From assembly GCA_021464415.1 (NCBI GenBank), contig CM038469.1, positions 26,653,736 to 26,717,735 on the forward strand: a stretch of DNA of 64,000 nucleotides, in the 5' to 3' direction. Shown piece after piece: positions 36,401 to 50,900 of the stretch. Made by a program: the position numbers and the translations under genes. Numbering within the stretch: the stretch's first letter is position 1; every line of letters starts with the position of its first letter. The notes below the pieces were generated by a model. It had not been told where the DNA came from. It was given only the letters and a program-made list of their open reading frames with translations, and did not search any database. Origin of the DNA: Lonicera japonica. Taxonomy: Eukaryota > Streptophyta > Magnoliopsida > Dipsacales > Caprifoliaceae.

Positions 36401-39400
36401 TGGCTCGATTTGTTGCTGAAGCTGAGTACCTTTTGATGGCAAATGTGCGATTATAGGTCCAATATTTACTTCGTGATGTAGGAGTTGATAAAAAAAGAAC
36501 AATAAAATTACTTAGTTGGGTTGCACTATATACATATGGATCCACTTAGTTACATAAATACGCAATTTGAACAAAGTAAACTAGATTATTCCAATTACAA
36601 GACTTGGATATAAATCATAGTGAAGTTAAGGATCATTACATTCTAAGCACATATTACTAGATTTGATGATGCCTTATATTGCTTTTAATTGTTGTCGTGT
36701 GAGTTCGAGCCCGCATATCTTGTTTCTTGAAGATCGCTTCTGGTAGAAAATGCAGCAAGAAAGGGAGCTATTGGAGGAATATAAAGATAACATTAAGGAT
36801 CAATGTACGCACATTGCAAATGGAATGTACAATTACCCTAGGCATAAAAAGTGCTCAGGCACAGGCCATTTGTATTGTGGATAGTGCTGCAGGTAAAGGG
36901 GACATGATACGCGTACAAAATTAGTAGGACTTCGGCAACTATATGTAGCAACTAGCAATGCTTCTTATCCTAATCTGAACTTTATCTTACTGAAGTTAAG
37001 GAAAGAAATCGGCAGCTATTACATCATTATTTTTTGTATCTGATTCAATTTATTTTTTTTAATTCTTTTCAGGATGATACAAAATTTGAAAAGCAGGCTG
37101 CCGTTTTTGCTGTTGCCCTTTCAGATATAGTGCTGGTAAACATGTGCGTAATTTCTTTTTCCTAGCAAAAGTGAGCCATATTATGTGATTACTTCCAAAA
37201 TTGTTTCGATAAACTTTAAAAGGAATAATTTTTTTAATTTTTTTTGTGGTTGACTTTTTTTGGGCATTATGTATTTAGGTGGTCCAACAATGTTGGTTGC
37301 GTGAATGCAGCTAGCATACCTCTTTTGAGAAATGTATTTGAGGTATCTCCTGTATACCTGCATTATTTAAGCGAGTGTAATGAATTTCAAATGGTTTAAG
37401 TCATTTTTATTTATTATGTCCTTCCACAGGCCATGAGGAGGCATAAACTACATGATTCTAAAACAACTTTCTGGTTTGTAATTCGCGATAAACTTGAAAG
37501 TGTATGTTTGTTTCTTTATCTTCTTCCCTTATTTAGCAACTTGTGATCCCTTGGGATGATGTTTTGATCTAGTAAACTGAATCTTTAGTGTGTTTTAACA
37601 CTTTACGGTTGTGTAGTCGGGAACTGACGTAATTGAAAATTGTCTGCGGGAAGATATTTCGCGGGTAAAGTATCTGTTTTTTTACTGGGCAATTCATGTT
37701 ATTAATATGAAATTAGACTTACCCGTTTGCATAATTGTTGGACTTTGCCCCTTCATGCGGAGGGAATCTTAATGAATCACATAGAACCGGAGGGTCAAGT
37801 CAAAGGATTACATTTAAAAAAAAAGACATTTTTTAGACATTGCTCCCCCATATTGATGTAATTATTTGGGATTATCCTGCATGCAAGGGACAATGTCAAC
37901 GATTATGAAAATAGGAGAGTTAAGTCTAATTATGCGTTAAGACCAGGGAGCAATGTCGAAAAAGAAGTTGTTTCTTTCTCATTTTCAATCTCTATGTAGC
38001 CAATCGTTTTACCATTTTTGCTATAGGTATGGGACTCAGTTGCTAAGGGAACTCCACTAAGTAATAGTTTGGATGTAAGATGTTCTGGTCTTACTTGAGA
38101 CAAGTTTGGACATGTCCTTATATATTTATTATTGAGGAATGATTGTCGCATCCTAAACGTGTTTTATCTGGATTGATTTACCAGGTTAAGATTACGATTC
38201 TTTCTCATTATGAACACAAAGAGCAAGAGTTTGAGAACGAGGTACACCATAGATACCACACCAAGTGAAATCATACCACTTTAATTGGTCTCCATGGAAA
38301 TTCAAATTAAACCCATGCTATTTTCTAACTCCATTACTAATACTGCTTGCTATCAAATGATTATTTTCTCCTTGTGGGATACCCAACTTTAAGGTTTATG
38401 TATTCAACATTGGTCTACCTCTTCAGTATATTATTTTTGAGGTTTCATTCTTTAAGGGGTGGTTGTATTTATTATTTTCTTATTTTTTTTCATTTTTTTG
38501 GGGGTTGGGGGTATCATAAAGGTGGTTAATCTTTGGCAAGAATTGCTGGTGGAGCTTACTACAAATGGGAAGAAGATGCGTCCTTCTTCAGGGTTTTCTT
38601 TAAGCGTTCAAGACCTTTGGCAAAAGATAAAGGAGGACAAGGACCTTGACCTTCCTGCCCGCAGGGTATTAAAGATTTAAAATCCTCTTAAGGAACTTCT
38701 TTGATAAAACCTTATGGTTGGAGTTGTATATTTTCGATCTTTAAGAAAAAAATTCCATTGGTTGGTACAACAGGTCATGGTGGCTAAGGTACGATGTGAA
38801 GAAATTGCCGATAAAATCTTGTCCTCCTTTGAAAACAAGGTTCGCACTTTGACTTAAACTTTATGTATGTACGTATGATTCTTATTTATGTTATTCCGTA
38901 ACTTTATTTGACATGGACCTGAAGGTGGTCACTATGATTGCTTCATTTTTGTAGGACTGGCGTAACTTACCGGATGCCGTACAGTCTGGTCAGGTTGAGG
39001 ACTTTGGGAAGAGCCTTAATTTAATTATTAACGAACATTTGTCTGCGTAAGTATATGTCCTTCCATCTTTTGTTCTAGTACGTACAATATGTTTCGCCTT
39101 TAGTTAGGACATAGAAGCATCTAGAAGATTGAAAAAGTTCCCTTTAGAGGAAGTACAAAAGGAAAGGAAACCGACTTTTACAAACTATCACTCTTCTTCA
39201 AGGACGTACATGAATAGATCGAATATGTGAATACATATGTTATGTCAGAACATAGATGAAAATGTCTACTCTGGTGCGTACCTTATGAATAGAAAGCGTT
39301 CACTCCGCATCCGTGTTCTGGGCAGCCATTGAAATTGGGAAAACATCAAAATCAGGCTCTCAAAATAATGATTTTTAGGTTCCATTTGGTTGGTCCTTTG

Positions 39401-41506
39401 GATAGTTCCTGAAATTATGAGTTCCCCCCCTTCATTCAGGATTCAAACGTTTAGTTAGTCTACTGGCTACTGGAAAAGAGTACGTCCAGGATTCCTAGGA
39501 AAGGAGGATTCCATACATCCATTCCCATATGCATGTACAATGGGACGAAAGCTAGGGGGATTCGTGGGAAATTTTTCCTTAATTTCTTTCTGTTTCTGAC
39601 AAAATTACCCCTATTTCTAACGAATAACTAAACATATTTCTTTTGCTTTATAATTAAAGTAATATTCAATAATATATTAGAATACGATTACCTATTTTAA
39701 TTTTAATTATTTTTTGTTTAATAATATATAGTTGATTATTATTTTCAACATCTAAAAAGGAGAGCTCCATTCTTAAACAAACAAGGACATGGCCATAAAT
39801 TAATTTGAGTGGGTGCAATAAAGATTAGAAGGAAAAAAATTAATAAAGTTTTTTTTTAGTAAAAGTATATGGAACATTGAAATTATGCACCAAGTTTAGT
39901 AAATATTCTTTAACCACAAAACTCTAAATTTCGTCAAACAATTTGGTGGTTTGTCGTAACTTTTTATGCTAATTTTAAGTTTTTGTTTTCATCACCATTA
40001 AACAGTTTATTGTAGTTGGTTATGTTCGAACCTCTGACCTTCCCGTCATAATCCTTATGCCAGCAAGTACTATCACTATAGATAACTAAACCACCTCTCA
40101 AATGGGATTGTTAAATCCTTCTTCCGGTGGGATAAGAGCCTTTTATAAGATAAATAATCTACATCGACATCCAATCCAAACAAATACTATAGTACTCAAA
40201 ACTATCTTTAGTGACATTTGATATAGATATTTTTTGACACTTTTGATGCATTAAAGGCACTCTTTGGAGATTTAATAGTCACAACATACCCTTATAATAA
40301 ACCTTATATTTTTAGTTACTTTACACGTTGCTCCTATATATATATTTTTATACTAAATATTAAAAAAAAGTAAAGGAAAAAAATGGAGTGGGGGCTTGCT
40401 TAATCTCAAATGTCTGGAGATGAGCTTTCTTGTATTCTAAAACAAATCTCTTTCCTAAAACTCGAAGCAAACGAGTCATTGATGCAACTTAATTGTGTTG
40501 ACAAATGTGTTATCTCAAAGCAAGTGTAATTCTATGATGCCTGAGTTATTTTGGTTTTTCTCATCTCTAAGGTATGAGGAGGAGACTGAGTATTATGATG
40601 AAGGTGTTAGAACTAAAAAGAGAAGGGAATTGCATGATACAATGATAGAGGTAATGCATCTTTACGTACCCTACTCAATCTTAGGATTTTTCATTATGCC
40701 TTTTCAAATTTACAAGCTACATTTAGCTTGAATACGTAACAAAATTAAAAGTTCTGATATTTTATTTTTTTGCACTTTTGTTTTTAACCTTACTCCAATT
40801 TTATATGTAAATTTAGACTTACAATCTATTTTCATAATCTTTGAGACTTTGCCACGGTAAGCGAGAGAATCTCAAAGAATTACATAAAAATGGGTGGTTA
40901 AGTAAATGATTGCTTTACAAAAATTAGACATTGCCCCCCATATTTACATAATATCTTGAGATTTTCCTGTATGCTAGGGCGAATTAATGATTATAAAAGC
41001 AGGGAGTAAGTCAATATTTTTACATAAAAATTACGGGGCAAAGTTAAAATAGCCCTGTTTTCTTTTGTGCATACTTAAGCAAATTATAATACAATTAAAA
41101 AATATATAAAATAATAATAAAGGACATTACATAAATGGTGGTTATAATAAAAGATATTTGTTTAAAATTATTAGTTTAAAGGACAACTTTTTAATCAAGG
41201 GCAAAATAATAATTATTTAATTATTTTAATTAATTAAGTTGAATTTCAATACTAACCTTCCTACATATAAATACAATAAAATAAATTTAAATTTAAATTC
41301 ACAATTAAATTAATGAAATTAAATTTAAACTAATTCCAATACATATCACAAGAAAAAAAAACAAAAAAAAAATAAAGTTAAGAATTATTCAAAAAAGCAA
41401 AAACTCCGCTTTTGCCCCTCTCAAATGACACTGTCTACTCCACTATTCTTTTCCTATACCTTAATGATTTTTTGCTTCAATAAAGCAAACTCTCTGTTTT
41501 CACCTT

Positions 41507-41540
<34 letters not shown>

Positions 41541-44500
41541 CACACTCACACACACAATATTCTACATCAACTCCATCTTCAATCCACAATAGTACGCCTA
41601 GCCATTTTTTGTACCACTCTATCTATATCCAAACTTTATCCCTCTACACCCATTTAGACTCTCCTCCCTACCCAACATACATCACCACTCTTGGATATTC
41701 AACTCCATCATTCTCCATCTATACCAACTCCAAATTAGGGATGGCAACGGGTCGGTTATGGGGTGGGTTTGGCCAATACCAAATTCGACCGGCATATAAA
41801 CTAGCCCGGCTCGAACTTGAGACTATTTGTTTGGAATCCTAAACCTGCCCCTCAAGAGTGTCTTGGAGACCCGCGCCACCCCAAATTAGGAGGGGTCAGG
41901 TCGAGTTGGTAAAACCGGGTCGGGTCAAACAATCCACTGTCTAGACAGTATGTCACAATATTGGTTAGATTCACAACTTAAGGAATGCCTCCTGTCAAGA
42001 AGTTTCAAACTAAGCCAAATTGTGCTGTCAAGAAGTCTCAAACTGAGCCAAATTGTCCATAGTACAAATAGTTTCAAACTTAAGGAGAAGGCGGCATGGA
42101 AGTGAAGGAGAAGCCGGTGTGGGAGGTGGAGGAGTGGCGTAGGAGGTGGAGCATGGGTCTGTGGGATAGGTGAGAGAGATTTAGGATAGGTGTGGGAGAG
42201 GTGAAAAAGAGATTTGAGATTTGGGAGAGGGGTGTGAGAGGTGAAAGAGTGAGAAATGAGAGAGTGGGATTTAATCATTTGACGGCAATCTTTTTCTAGT
42301 TTTTCTTTCCTTATAAATACTCTATATATATAATTTTTATATTAATATGTATGTATATATGTATGCAGGTCGGATTTTTAGAAGGCAGAACCCTAAACCG
42401 TTTCGAACCCGATCCTGGTTTGTTTTTTTTTAAAAAAAAAAAAACCTAAACTCGACTTGGGCTTAAAAAAAACTGTTCCGAACCCGCTCCATCAGGTTGG
42501 GTCAGAAACCCATTGGGTTGGGTTTTATTACCATCCTTACTCAATATATTATTGGGTCCATATATTTTGATTTGAAGCAATAAATTTTTGGTATAATTGA
42601 GGCTAGATCTCCTCAATTTTTCAGGCTTGATATAAGGAAAAGCGAAGTTTCAATTTTATCAAACAAACCATGATTGTAGATAAAATTAGAGAAGGAAACT
42701 AGAAGAGGTTTTGAAGGATTGTGGTTGTAAATTGTGTGTTTCCAATAGATAGAGATGGCTAGGTTGCATGTTAGCAATAATAAAGTTGGTACTTTGAACC
42801 CAAAAAAATTGGGGAAACAAATAAATGATATGAGTTTGTCGAAGATGAGATTGAATGGTTGGATTTTAGAAAGAAAAAGAGAGTATGAGACGGCGTTAAT
42901 GCAAAATCTTTATGGAATGACTTAGTTTAGGTCTTTATCAAATGGGTACCCTTTAAGTTTTAATTTGAACCACTTGTTATAAATGAGTGGCCATGATTGC
43001 CCAAACTTAACATGTAGTGTATTTGAGCCACTTTAAATGAGCCAAAATCTGTGCCCATCAGTATTCGATGAATTTCCCAAGAGGCTTTGATTTGAAGAAT
43101 ATGGTGAAGAATTGGGTGGTTGAGTGGCAGAAGTTGCCCTACATTTCGTTATATAAGGATGTGTTTTATTTGTCGTAGAATAGTGATTAGGCTAAGAAGT
43201 GGATTGTGGGCGTACTTCGTGAGTTGCTTCATCTTTGTGTGGCTTGCACAAGATTTACCAACATAATGAATTTGTTTCAAGACATATTATATAGAAGGCG
43301 CAATGCTCATCCATATTTTATATTTTGTTCACCAAAAAAAAAATAACTTAATATGTTTGCCAAAAAATTAATAGAAAAACGTAATTTTATATGTCTGCTT
43401 GTTATTACAAGAGAATTGTGGTTTAGACATATTTGCAACTTTGGTCTCATATTATATATGGCTAGTGTGAGACCTTTACATCCTTTGACTTTTTTTGAAT
43501 AATTCTTGTGTTTATCTTCTTATTTAAATTTCTTGTGATATGTGTTTGAATTTGTTTGAATTTATTTTCATTGATTTAATTTTGAATTTAATTGTATATT
43601 TACTTTCTTGTATTTATCTTAAGAGGAGTAGTATTGGAATTCAACTTAATTAATTGAACTAATAAAATTCTTAATATTTTGTCCTTAATTAAAAATTTGT
43701 CATATAAACTAATTAATTCAAACGAATGCCCTTTTAAAAAAGCCCCTTAAAAAATTATCTCCTCCATTTAGATGTGGTTAGCGAGGACTTGATCATTTGA
43801 TCTTGTTAGTTGTGGGATGCCACTAATTTGTATATACCATTATTTCTTGTCCTTGGCATAATTTTGGTTGTTCCCTTATATCACTTTAGTTGTTTCCGAT
43901 TTGTGAATGATTTATTGATCATTGCTTGTCTTTTCTAATATATTAGGTTGCCGAACCGGCTTGCAACACCATGTTGGAATACATATATTTTGAAATTCTG
44001 AATGAGTTCAAAGAAGAATTCCCTGGAATAGTTAAAGGGAAACGAGCAATTGACAAGCAGTCTGTTTGTGATTACATTGATTTTTTCATGACTAAGTTTG
44101 ATCAAAAATGCAGAGGTATGGCTTAACTTTTCACAATGGTTTGAATTCTGATCTACTACTAGTTATAACTACGTATATGTCACACAATAAAATGATTTTG
44201 CACACCAGGTTTTGTTTTCATATTGGCTAATTGCCATAGTTTTTAAATTATAGAAATTCTCCTTTTAGACATTGATTCCATTAGAACTTGCTCTAGCATA
44301 TTCTAAAATTAAGCGTATTAATGATGCATAAGTTGGTTTTTAATTGTTGGGAGGGGAATCTATGTTTCTTTATATTCAATCAAGATAAAGAAAGTTACTG
44401 CGTTAAGCAGGTAAAATATTATTTTTTTTTGATAAGAAACATAAAATTTTATTGCCCCTTGAAAAAGCATACAACAAAGAAGCAACATGAAAATAAATAG

Positions 44501-47500
44501 ACTAGTGAAAGATAACTCCACCAAACTGACTACAACCCAACCAACAAGACAAGTACACACTACACTCAGGGCTCACTTAGCTAAAATATACAAGCCGGAT
44601 CAATACTAAACAGAAAACATTTTGGACCATCGAGAGCTCTAGACGCTCTAGCCCACAATCCTATAAGAAATATAATATAATCCCGTAGATCCTCAACCGA
44701 GCTGCTTTTCCTTTCAAAAATGCGTTTTTTTCTCTCCATCCATACACCCCAAGCTGCAGCTAGCACCACAAAACTCCATAGGACTATTTCTTTGTTTTAA
44801 CCCCTATCAAAATGACATTTCAACTATACAAACTCTAACCACTTTCTGGGAATGGAACAAACAACCCCAAATATCTCAAATACCGCTGCCCAGAACCTCT
44901 TGACAAACCCACAGTGAAGAAGAATATCATCAATGCTTTCATCTTTCTATTTGCCCATCACACACCAAGAGGGGGACAAGAACCATGTAGGCCTCCCTTT
45001 TTTGAATCACATCACATGTATTGACTTTCCCCTTTAAAGCAAGCCAAGCAAACACTGTAATTTTGGAAGTAATCTCGTGCTTCCATATGAAACATGATAG
45101 AGAAACTGAAGCCGGCTGAGAAAATTAGGTGAGAACATCAAAAAAGATTTGCATGAAAAAACACAGGAAGAATGAGCCACCCAAGCTCTTTTATCAAGTT
45201 AATACCGATTCAAAGGTACACTTTGAATCATCTTCATCATGGCTGAAAATTCAACAAACTCCCTATTATTTAAATTTCTACAAAAAGCCAGATCCCAATA
45301 GAAGCTTGGAGACCAAGAGGAAACCAATTGAATAGTCACCTTCCCGTTATAAACAAGGATGAAAATCCTAGGAAGTAGATCCTTAAGAAGACTATTCGCC
45401 AACCATAAATCCTCCCAGAATTAAATTTTGTCCCCCACACCCACCCCTAATTTAATGTTTTACATAAATTCAATCCACATTCTATAGATCGACTTCCAAG
45501 GGGCACAAAGAGTGCCAGTGATCCCGATGCTTGCATCCCACCCATTAGAAAAGGACCAATACTTGCTCTCAATGACTGCATGCCAAAGTGAATCTTCATA
45601 ACCACTTCCCGAGCAAAGCCATATTTCTTTTGATAATATTCCCCACACCCAATCCCCATTAAATTTAGACTGTGAAACCTCTACCCAATTAAATAAGTGA
45701 TATCTCTTCCCATCCCCATATCCTTCCCAAAAAATCTCTCTCATAAGTTTTTCTAATATTTTTGCCATCTTTTTTGGAATTTAAAGATTGAAAGATACTA
45801 AATTGGGATGCTCCCAAGGACTGATTGTAACAGTACCAATTTCCTCCCTCTCGAAAAACAACTACTATGCCATCCTTCAATTCTCTTCGAAACCCTCTCG
45901 ATGCCGAAGACCATACTATTGGGGTTCTCACCCAACGGCAATACTAGATAGTTAAGAGGCCATTCACCGCTATCAGACCCCAAATTTAGGGCGATGTTGG
46001 ACAGCCTGTTGGGATCCAGATTCAACCCCACTACTATACTTTTTGACAAATTAATCCTCAGCCCATAAACAAAAGAAAATACTTTGACGATTGCCTTTAA
46101 ATTTTCTATGTACCGCTCCTCATTTGGGACCAAAAAATGCTGTCGTCTGCAAATTGTAAATGAGATACTTCTACATTATTTTGCCTGACCTCAAATCCCC
46201 TAACCACCTCATGCTCACTCGCTCTCTTCATAAGCCTACTAGGGACGCCCGGCACTAAAATGAATAAAAACGGAGATAGCAGATCACTTTGTCGTAATCC
46301 CCTGGACGCACCAAAATGCCCACATGGTTTTCCATTTATGATTACCGAGAAATTTATCGAGGAAATACATCCCCTAATCCACCTCCTCCATCTCTCCCCA
46401 AAACCTTTTTTCTCCAAAACAATGTCTAAAAAATCCCAACTAATGTGATCGTAATCCTTCTCAAAATCGATTTTAAATACCATCCCTTCATTCTTCTTTG
46501 TTTTATATTCTTCTACGACCTCATTGGCAATTAGGACTAAGTTTAGGATTTGCCTCTCTTGCACAAACGCTCATTGAAAATAATCAACGGTTTCACCTAA
46601 CACCTTTTTCAATCTCAAAGAAAGTACTTTAGCTTATACCTTATACAAGGATGTAACAAGGCTAATAAGTCTAAAGTCCTTAATTGAAATGGAATTAAGT
46701 TTTTGGGGAATAAGACAAATGAAAGTGGCATTTGTTTTCACATTAACCACTCCGTTAATATACAATTCCCTGAAAACCTTCATCATACCCTCCTTAATTG
46801 TATCCTACCTATGATGCAATGCCTCCATTGTAAACCCATCTGGCCCAGGAGCTTTATCCCCTTTACAAAGGAATAAGGCTGCCTTGACCTCCTCCTCTCA
46901 TCTAAACGGTCCTCTAATAGCCCTCCATCCACCTTATCAATGGCTACCCATTCCAGGCCTTCAATGTGAAAAAAATTGCCCCTCATGCTATTTGTATAAT
47001 TTATCAAAAAATCCCATAAAGTTCACTCTTTATCTCCTTCTCCGATTGGAGTAAAACACCACTAGAAGTCTCAAGCTTATAAATCACTTTGTTCGCTTTC
47101 CTACTTGTTGTCATATGAAAAAGTTTGGTGTTATTATCCCACTCAATTACACCCTTTGCTTCTGCTTTTGGTACCAAGAAGTTTCCTCCTTAACTATTAG
47201 TTCTTCCAACTTTCTTTTCAATTCCCTCCTTTCCACCATCCCACTTTCATTAAATCACAACAATCCCTCCCTTTTATTTATCTCCCCAATACGTCTTAAA
47301 ACAACATCTTTCTCCAATCTTATATCACCGAAAACCTCTTAAAAAGTGCTTGAGATATCAAAAGTCTATTAATACTAATTAAGAATAAAAAGTGTTTGGG
47401 GTATCAAGAATAAAAAGTTATGGACTACGCAGCGAGCAATTTGGTGGACCGAAAATCATTTTGTAATTAAGAAATCTAAACGACTTGAACAATAGTGTAG

Positions 47501-47905
47501 GTTATTATTAATCTATTAAAAAAAATGTAGCTTATTTTATTAAAAAAACTTAAAAGGTAATACGGTTAATTAAATCTAATAAATGTCCTCTCAAATGTAA
47601 CTTTAGAACTTCCTCCATAATCATTGGTTACTAATGAGCTTAATTAATAGGAGTGAGGGTATTTCCTTCGTAATACTATTATAGTATATGATATATATAT
47701 ATATATTTACTGAATCATTTTTTTCTATTTATACAGGAGCGGACTTAGGGTTAGGCCATGAGGGCTTCAGCCTAGCCTAGAAAAAAAATAAAATCAACCA
47801 CTAGTCACACATAAAAAAATGGGATAGTTTTTGTCTAGCCAGCCTAATATTATCCAAAGCCCAGCCCAATGCTCAACCAACTCAGCGCCCCAATATTAAA
47901 GAACG

Positions 47906-47948
<43 letters not shown>

Positions 47949-50900
47949 TATGACATAAGCCACATCTATCTCTCTCTTTCTCTCTCCTCTTATCGTTCTC
48001 TTTTCTCTCTCTAGAACCCATATTTAAAAGATTTTCTTCTACTCATGTCTCTTTCTCTCTTACCCACAGCAAAAAAACTTCTTTCAATTTCCTCCACCCT
48101 TCATTGTAAAAGATCTAACATAGTACGAGTTTAAAATTCTTTTTAAATGTTTTCTCCAAAAAATTAAAAAATTTAATATCTTAAATTATAAGTGTTCTTT
48201 TTTTTATATAACAAAATTCATGTATTGAATCATAAATAAAAATTATATTATATTTAAACAAGTAATTGAGAGTGTAATAAAAAAATTAGGAAGGCAAAAT
48301 TAATATTAGTATTTTTTTTTAAAATTGTAGGTGAAAAAATTAAATGAAGTGCACTAATTTTTTTTTTTTTTTTCAAGACAATTTTAATACTAAAATAAAA
48401 AAATGAAACTCCAAGTTATTTTTTTCTAAAATTAAAGGTGGGCAATTGTCCCCTTCTTTCCACTTCCTTTCCGCCCAGACAAGGAGAGGGTTAACTTGTC
48501 AGTGGAGTTCTTATGTAAGCTACTCTAGTTTAAGCATTGATTTCAAAATACACTTTTTTATATATAATTATTGAATTTTTTTTATAAGAAACAACAAATT
48601 TATTGCCAATAGAAAATCAAGCATCAAAGAAACAACATGGGAATAAACAGACTAATGGAGGAGGATTCCACTAGACTGACTATAATCCAGCATACTAGAA
48701 AGGACTACAACTCACTAAACTAAAAAAAAAAACTAGCACTATCAATACTAAACAAAAAACATTATGAACTATCAAGAACACTAGACGCCCTGGCCCACAA
48801 TCCTATACAAAACAAAATAAACTCCCCTAGATCCTTAACTGAGTTACTTTTCCCTTCAAAAATACGTTTGTTTCTCTCCATCCCCTAGAGCAGACAAACA
48901 CTTTAATTTTGGAAGGGACACCATGCTTCCAAATGAATCTGGACAATAAGGCTAAAACTAACTGAGAAAATTGGGTAAGAACATCAAAAAAAGATTTACA
49001 TGAAAAAACACTGGAGAAATGGGCCACCTAAGATCTTTTATCAAGATCATTCTGGTTCAAAGAAACACCCTAGATTAGTTTCATCAAAGCTGAAAATTCA
49101 AAAAATTCCCTATCATTTAAGTTTCTTCGAAAAGCCATATCCCAAGAGAAGCTTGGAGTCCAAGAGGAAACCGCTTTAATAGTCATGTTCTGATTACAAG
49201 ATAAGCTAAAAATCCTACGAAATATATTTTAAGATATTTACATTTCGAAACCTCTTCCTTATTAACTAGGTGATCTATCTTCCCTTCCCCGTACCCTTTC
49301 CAAAACAAATCTCTCATCAATTTTTTCAATATTCTCACCACTTTTTAAAAAACTTTAAAAATTGAAAGATCGTTAATTAGGATGCTCCCAAGAATCGATT
49401 ATAATAATACCAATTTTCCCTCTCTTGAAAAACAACTTTTGTGCCACCCTTCAATCTTCCTTGAAACTCTCTCGATGACAGGGTCCCCCAAAGCCATACT
49501 ATTAAACTTCCCACCCAACGAAAACCCTAATTAGTTGAAAGGCCACTCACCGCTAACACATCCCAATATTAAAGCTATGTTGGACAGCTTAATGTAATCC
49601 AAATTCAACCCTATTACTACACATTTTGACAAGTTAATACTCAACCTAGAAACAAGATAAAACACCGTAATAATTATCTTCAAATTTTTTATGTATCGGT
49701 CCTCATTTGGGACAAAAAAAATGCTATCATCCGCAAACTGTAAATGAATAAGAACCCCCTAAACATTTCATTCTCACGCCCTATTCATCAGTCTACAAAG
49801 GACATCCGCCACTAAAATGAATAAGAACGAAGAAAGTAGATCTCCTTGTCGTAATCCCTTAGAAGCTCTAAAATGCCCACATGGCTTGCCATTTATAATT
49901 ATCGAGAAATTTGCAGAAGAAAGGCATTCCCAAATCCACATTCTCTATTTCTCTCCAAAACCTTTTTTCTCCAAAACAAAATCCAAAAAATCTCAACTAA
50001 TGTGGTTGTAAGCCTTTTCGAAATCAATTTTAAAAACCACACCTTCCTTTTTCTTTGATCTATATTCTTTCAAAACCTCATTGGCAATTAGGACTAAATC
50101 TACGATTTGCCTCCTTTACACAAACGCTCCTTGGGAGTAATCAATCGTATCTCCTAACACCCTTTTTTATCTCAAAGAAAGCATTTTGGCCAATACATTG
50201 TACAGGAAAGCCATATGGGTAATCGGTCTAAAGTCCTTAATTAAGATGGAGTTAAACTTTTTCGGAATCAGACATATGAAAGTGGCATTTGTTTTCTCAT
50301 TAACCGCACCATTGTCAAAAAAATTCCTTGAAAACCTTCATAATATTCTCCTTTATTGTATCCCAACCCTGATTCAATGCTGCCACCGAAAACCTATCCG
50401 GCCTAGGAGCCTTATCCCCTTCACAAAGGAATAAGGCTGCCTTGACCTCCTATTCTCCAAATGGCTCCTCTAGCAACCCACTGTCCGCCCTATCAATAGC
50501 TACCCATTCCAGTACTTCAATGCTGAATTTATGTCCCTCATTCTCTTTCTATAATCTCTCAAAAAATCCCAAGATTTCACTCTTTATCCCCCTTTCCAAA
50601 TGGAGAAAAAAACCTCTAGAGCTCTCAAGTTTATTAATCAATTTATTTGCCTTCCTACCCTTTACTATCCTATGAAAAAGTTTGGTATTATTATCCCACA
50701 CAATTACTTCCTTCAATTTTTCTTTTTGGTACCATGAGGTTTCCTCCTTAACTATTATTACTTCTAATTTTATTTTCAACCTCCTCATTTCCACCATCTC
50801 ATTCTCAATCAATCCCAATGATTCCTCCATCTTATCTATCTCCCTAATGTGCCTCAATACCGCATCCTTCTCCGATCTAATATCACCAAAAATCTCTTTG

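Larger units (their letters stand above)
27767..37072 (+). other. Intron 4 of the RHD3-like gene (9.3 kb)
   Basis: This giant intron holds a copia element (27851-32812), an inverted gypsy LTR fragment (32813-34380), an antisense copia RT-RNase H remnant (34381-35990) and a plus-strand copia RNase H scrap (about 36290-36500). Bases 36500-37072 have no element that I can name. Confidence 0.8.
40651..43946 (+). other. Intron 14 of the RHD3-like gene
   Basis: 3.3 kb. It contains a (TC)n(TA)n(CA)n microsatellite at about 41507-41557, a hAT MITE (41736-42539) and a PORR-like gene fragment (43069-43300). The rest is AT-rich without genes. Confidence 0.75.

Noticed and set aside
38347..38529. 60-codon hydrophobic frame before exon 11
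   Set aside because: It is T-rich intron sequence read as Phe/Leu and ends before the exon.
39375..39790. A MITE in intron 13
   Set aside because: The ends resemble each other only weakly and I could not find matching target duplications.
46260..47342. Plus-strand frames over the LINE
   Set aside because: Shadows of the antisense LINE RT; the minus strand carries the FADD motif.
47737..48478. A hAT-like non-autonomous element starting CAGGAGCGGACTTAGGG
   Set aside because: The start resembles a known plant type but no convincing inverted end or 8-bp duplication could be fixed.
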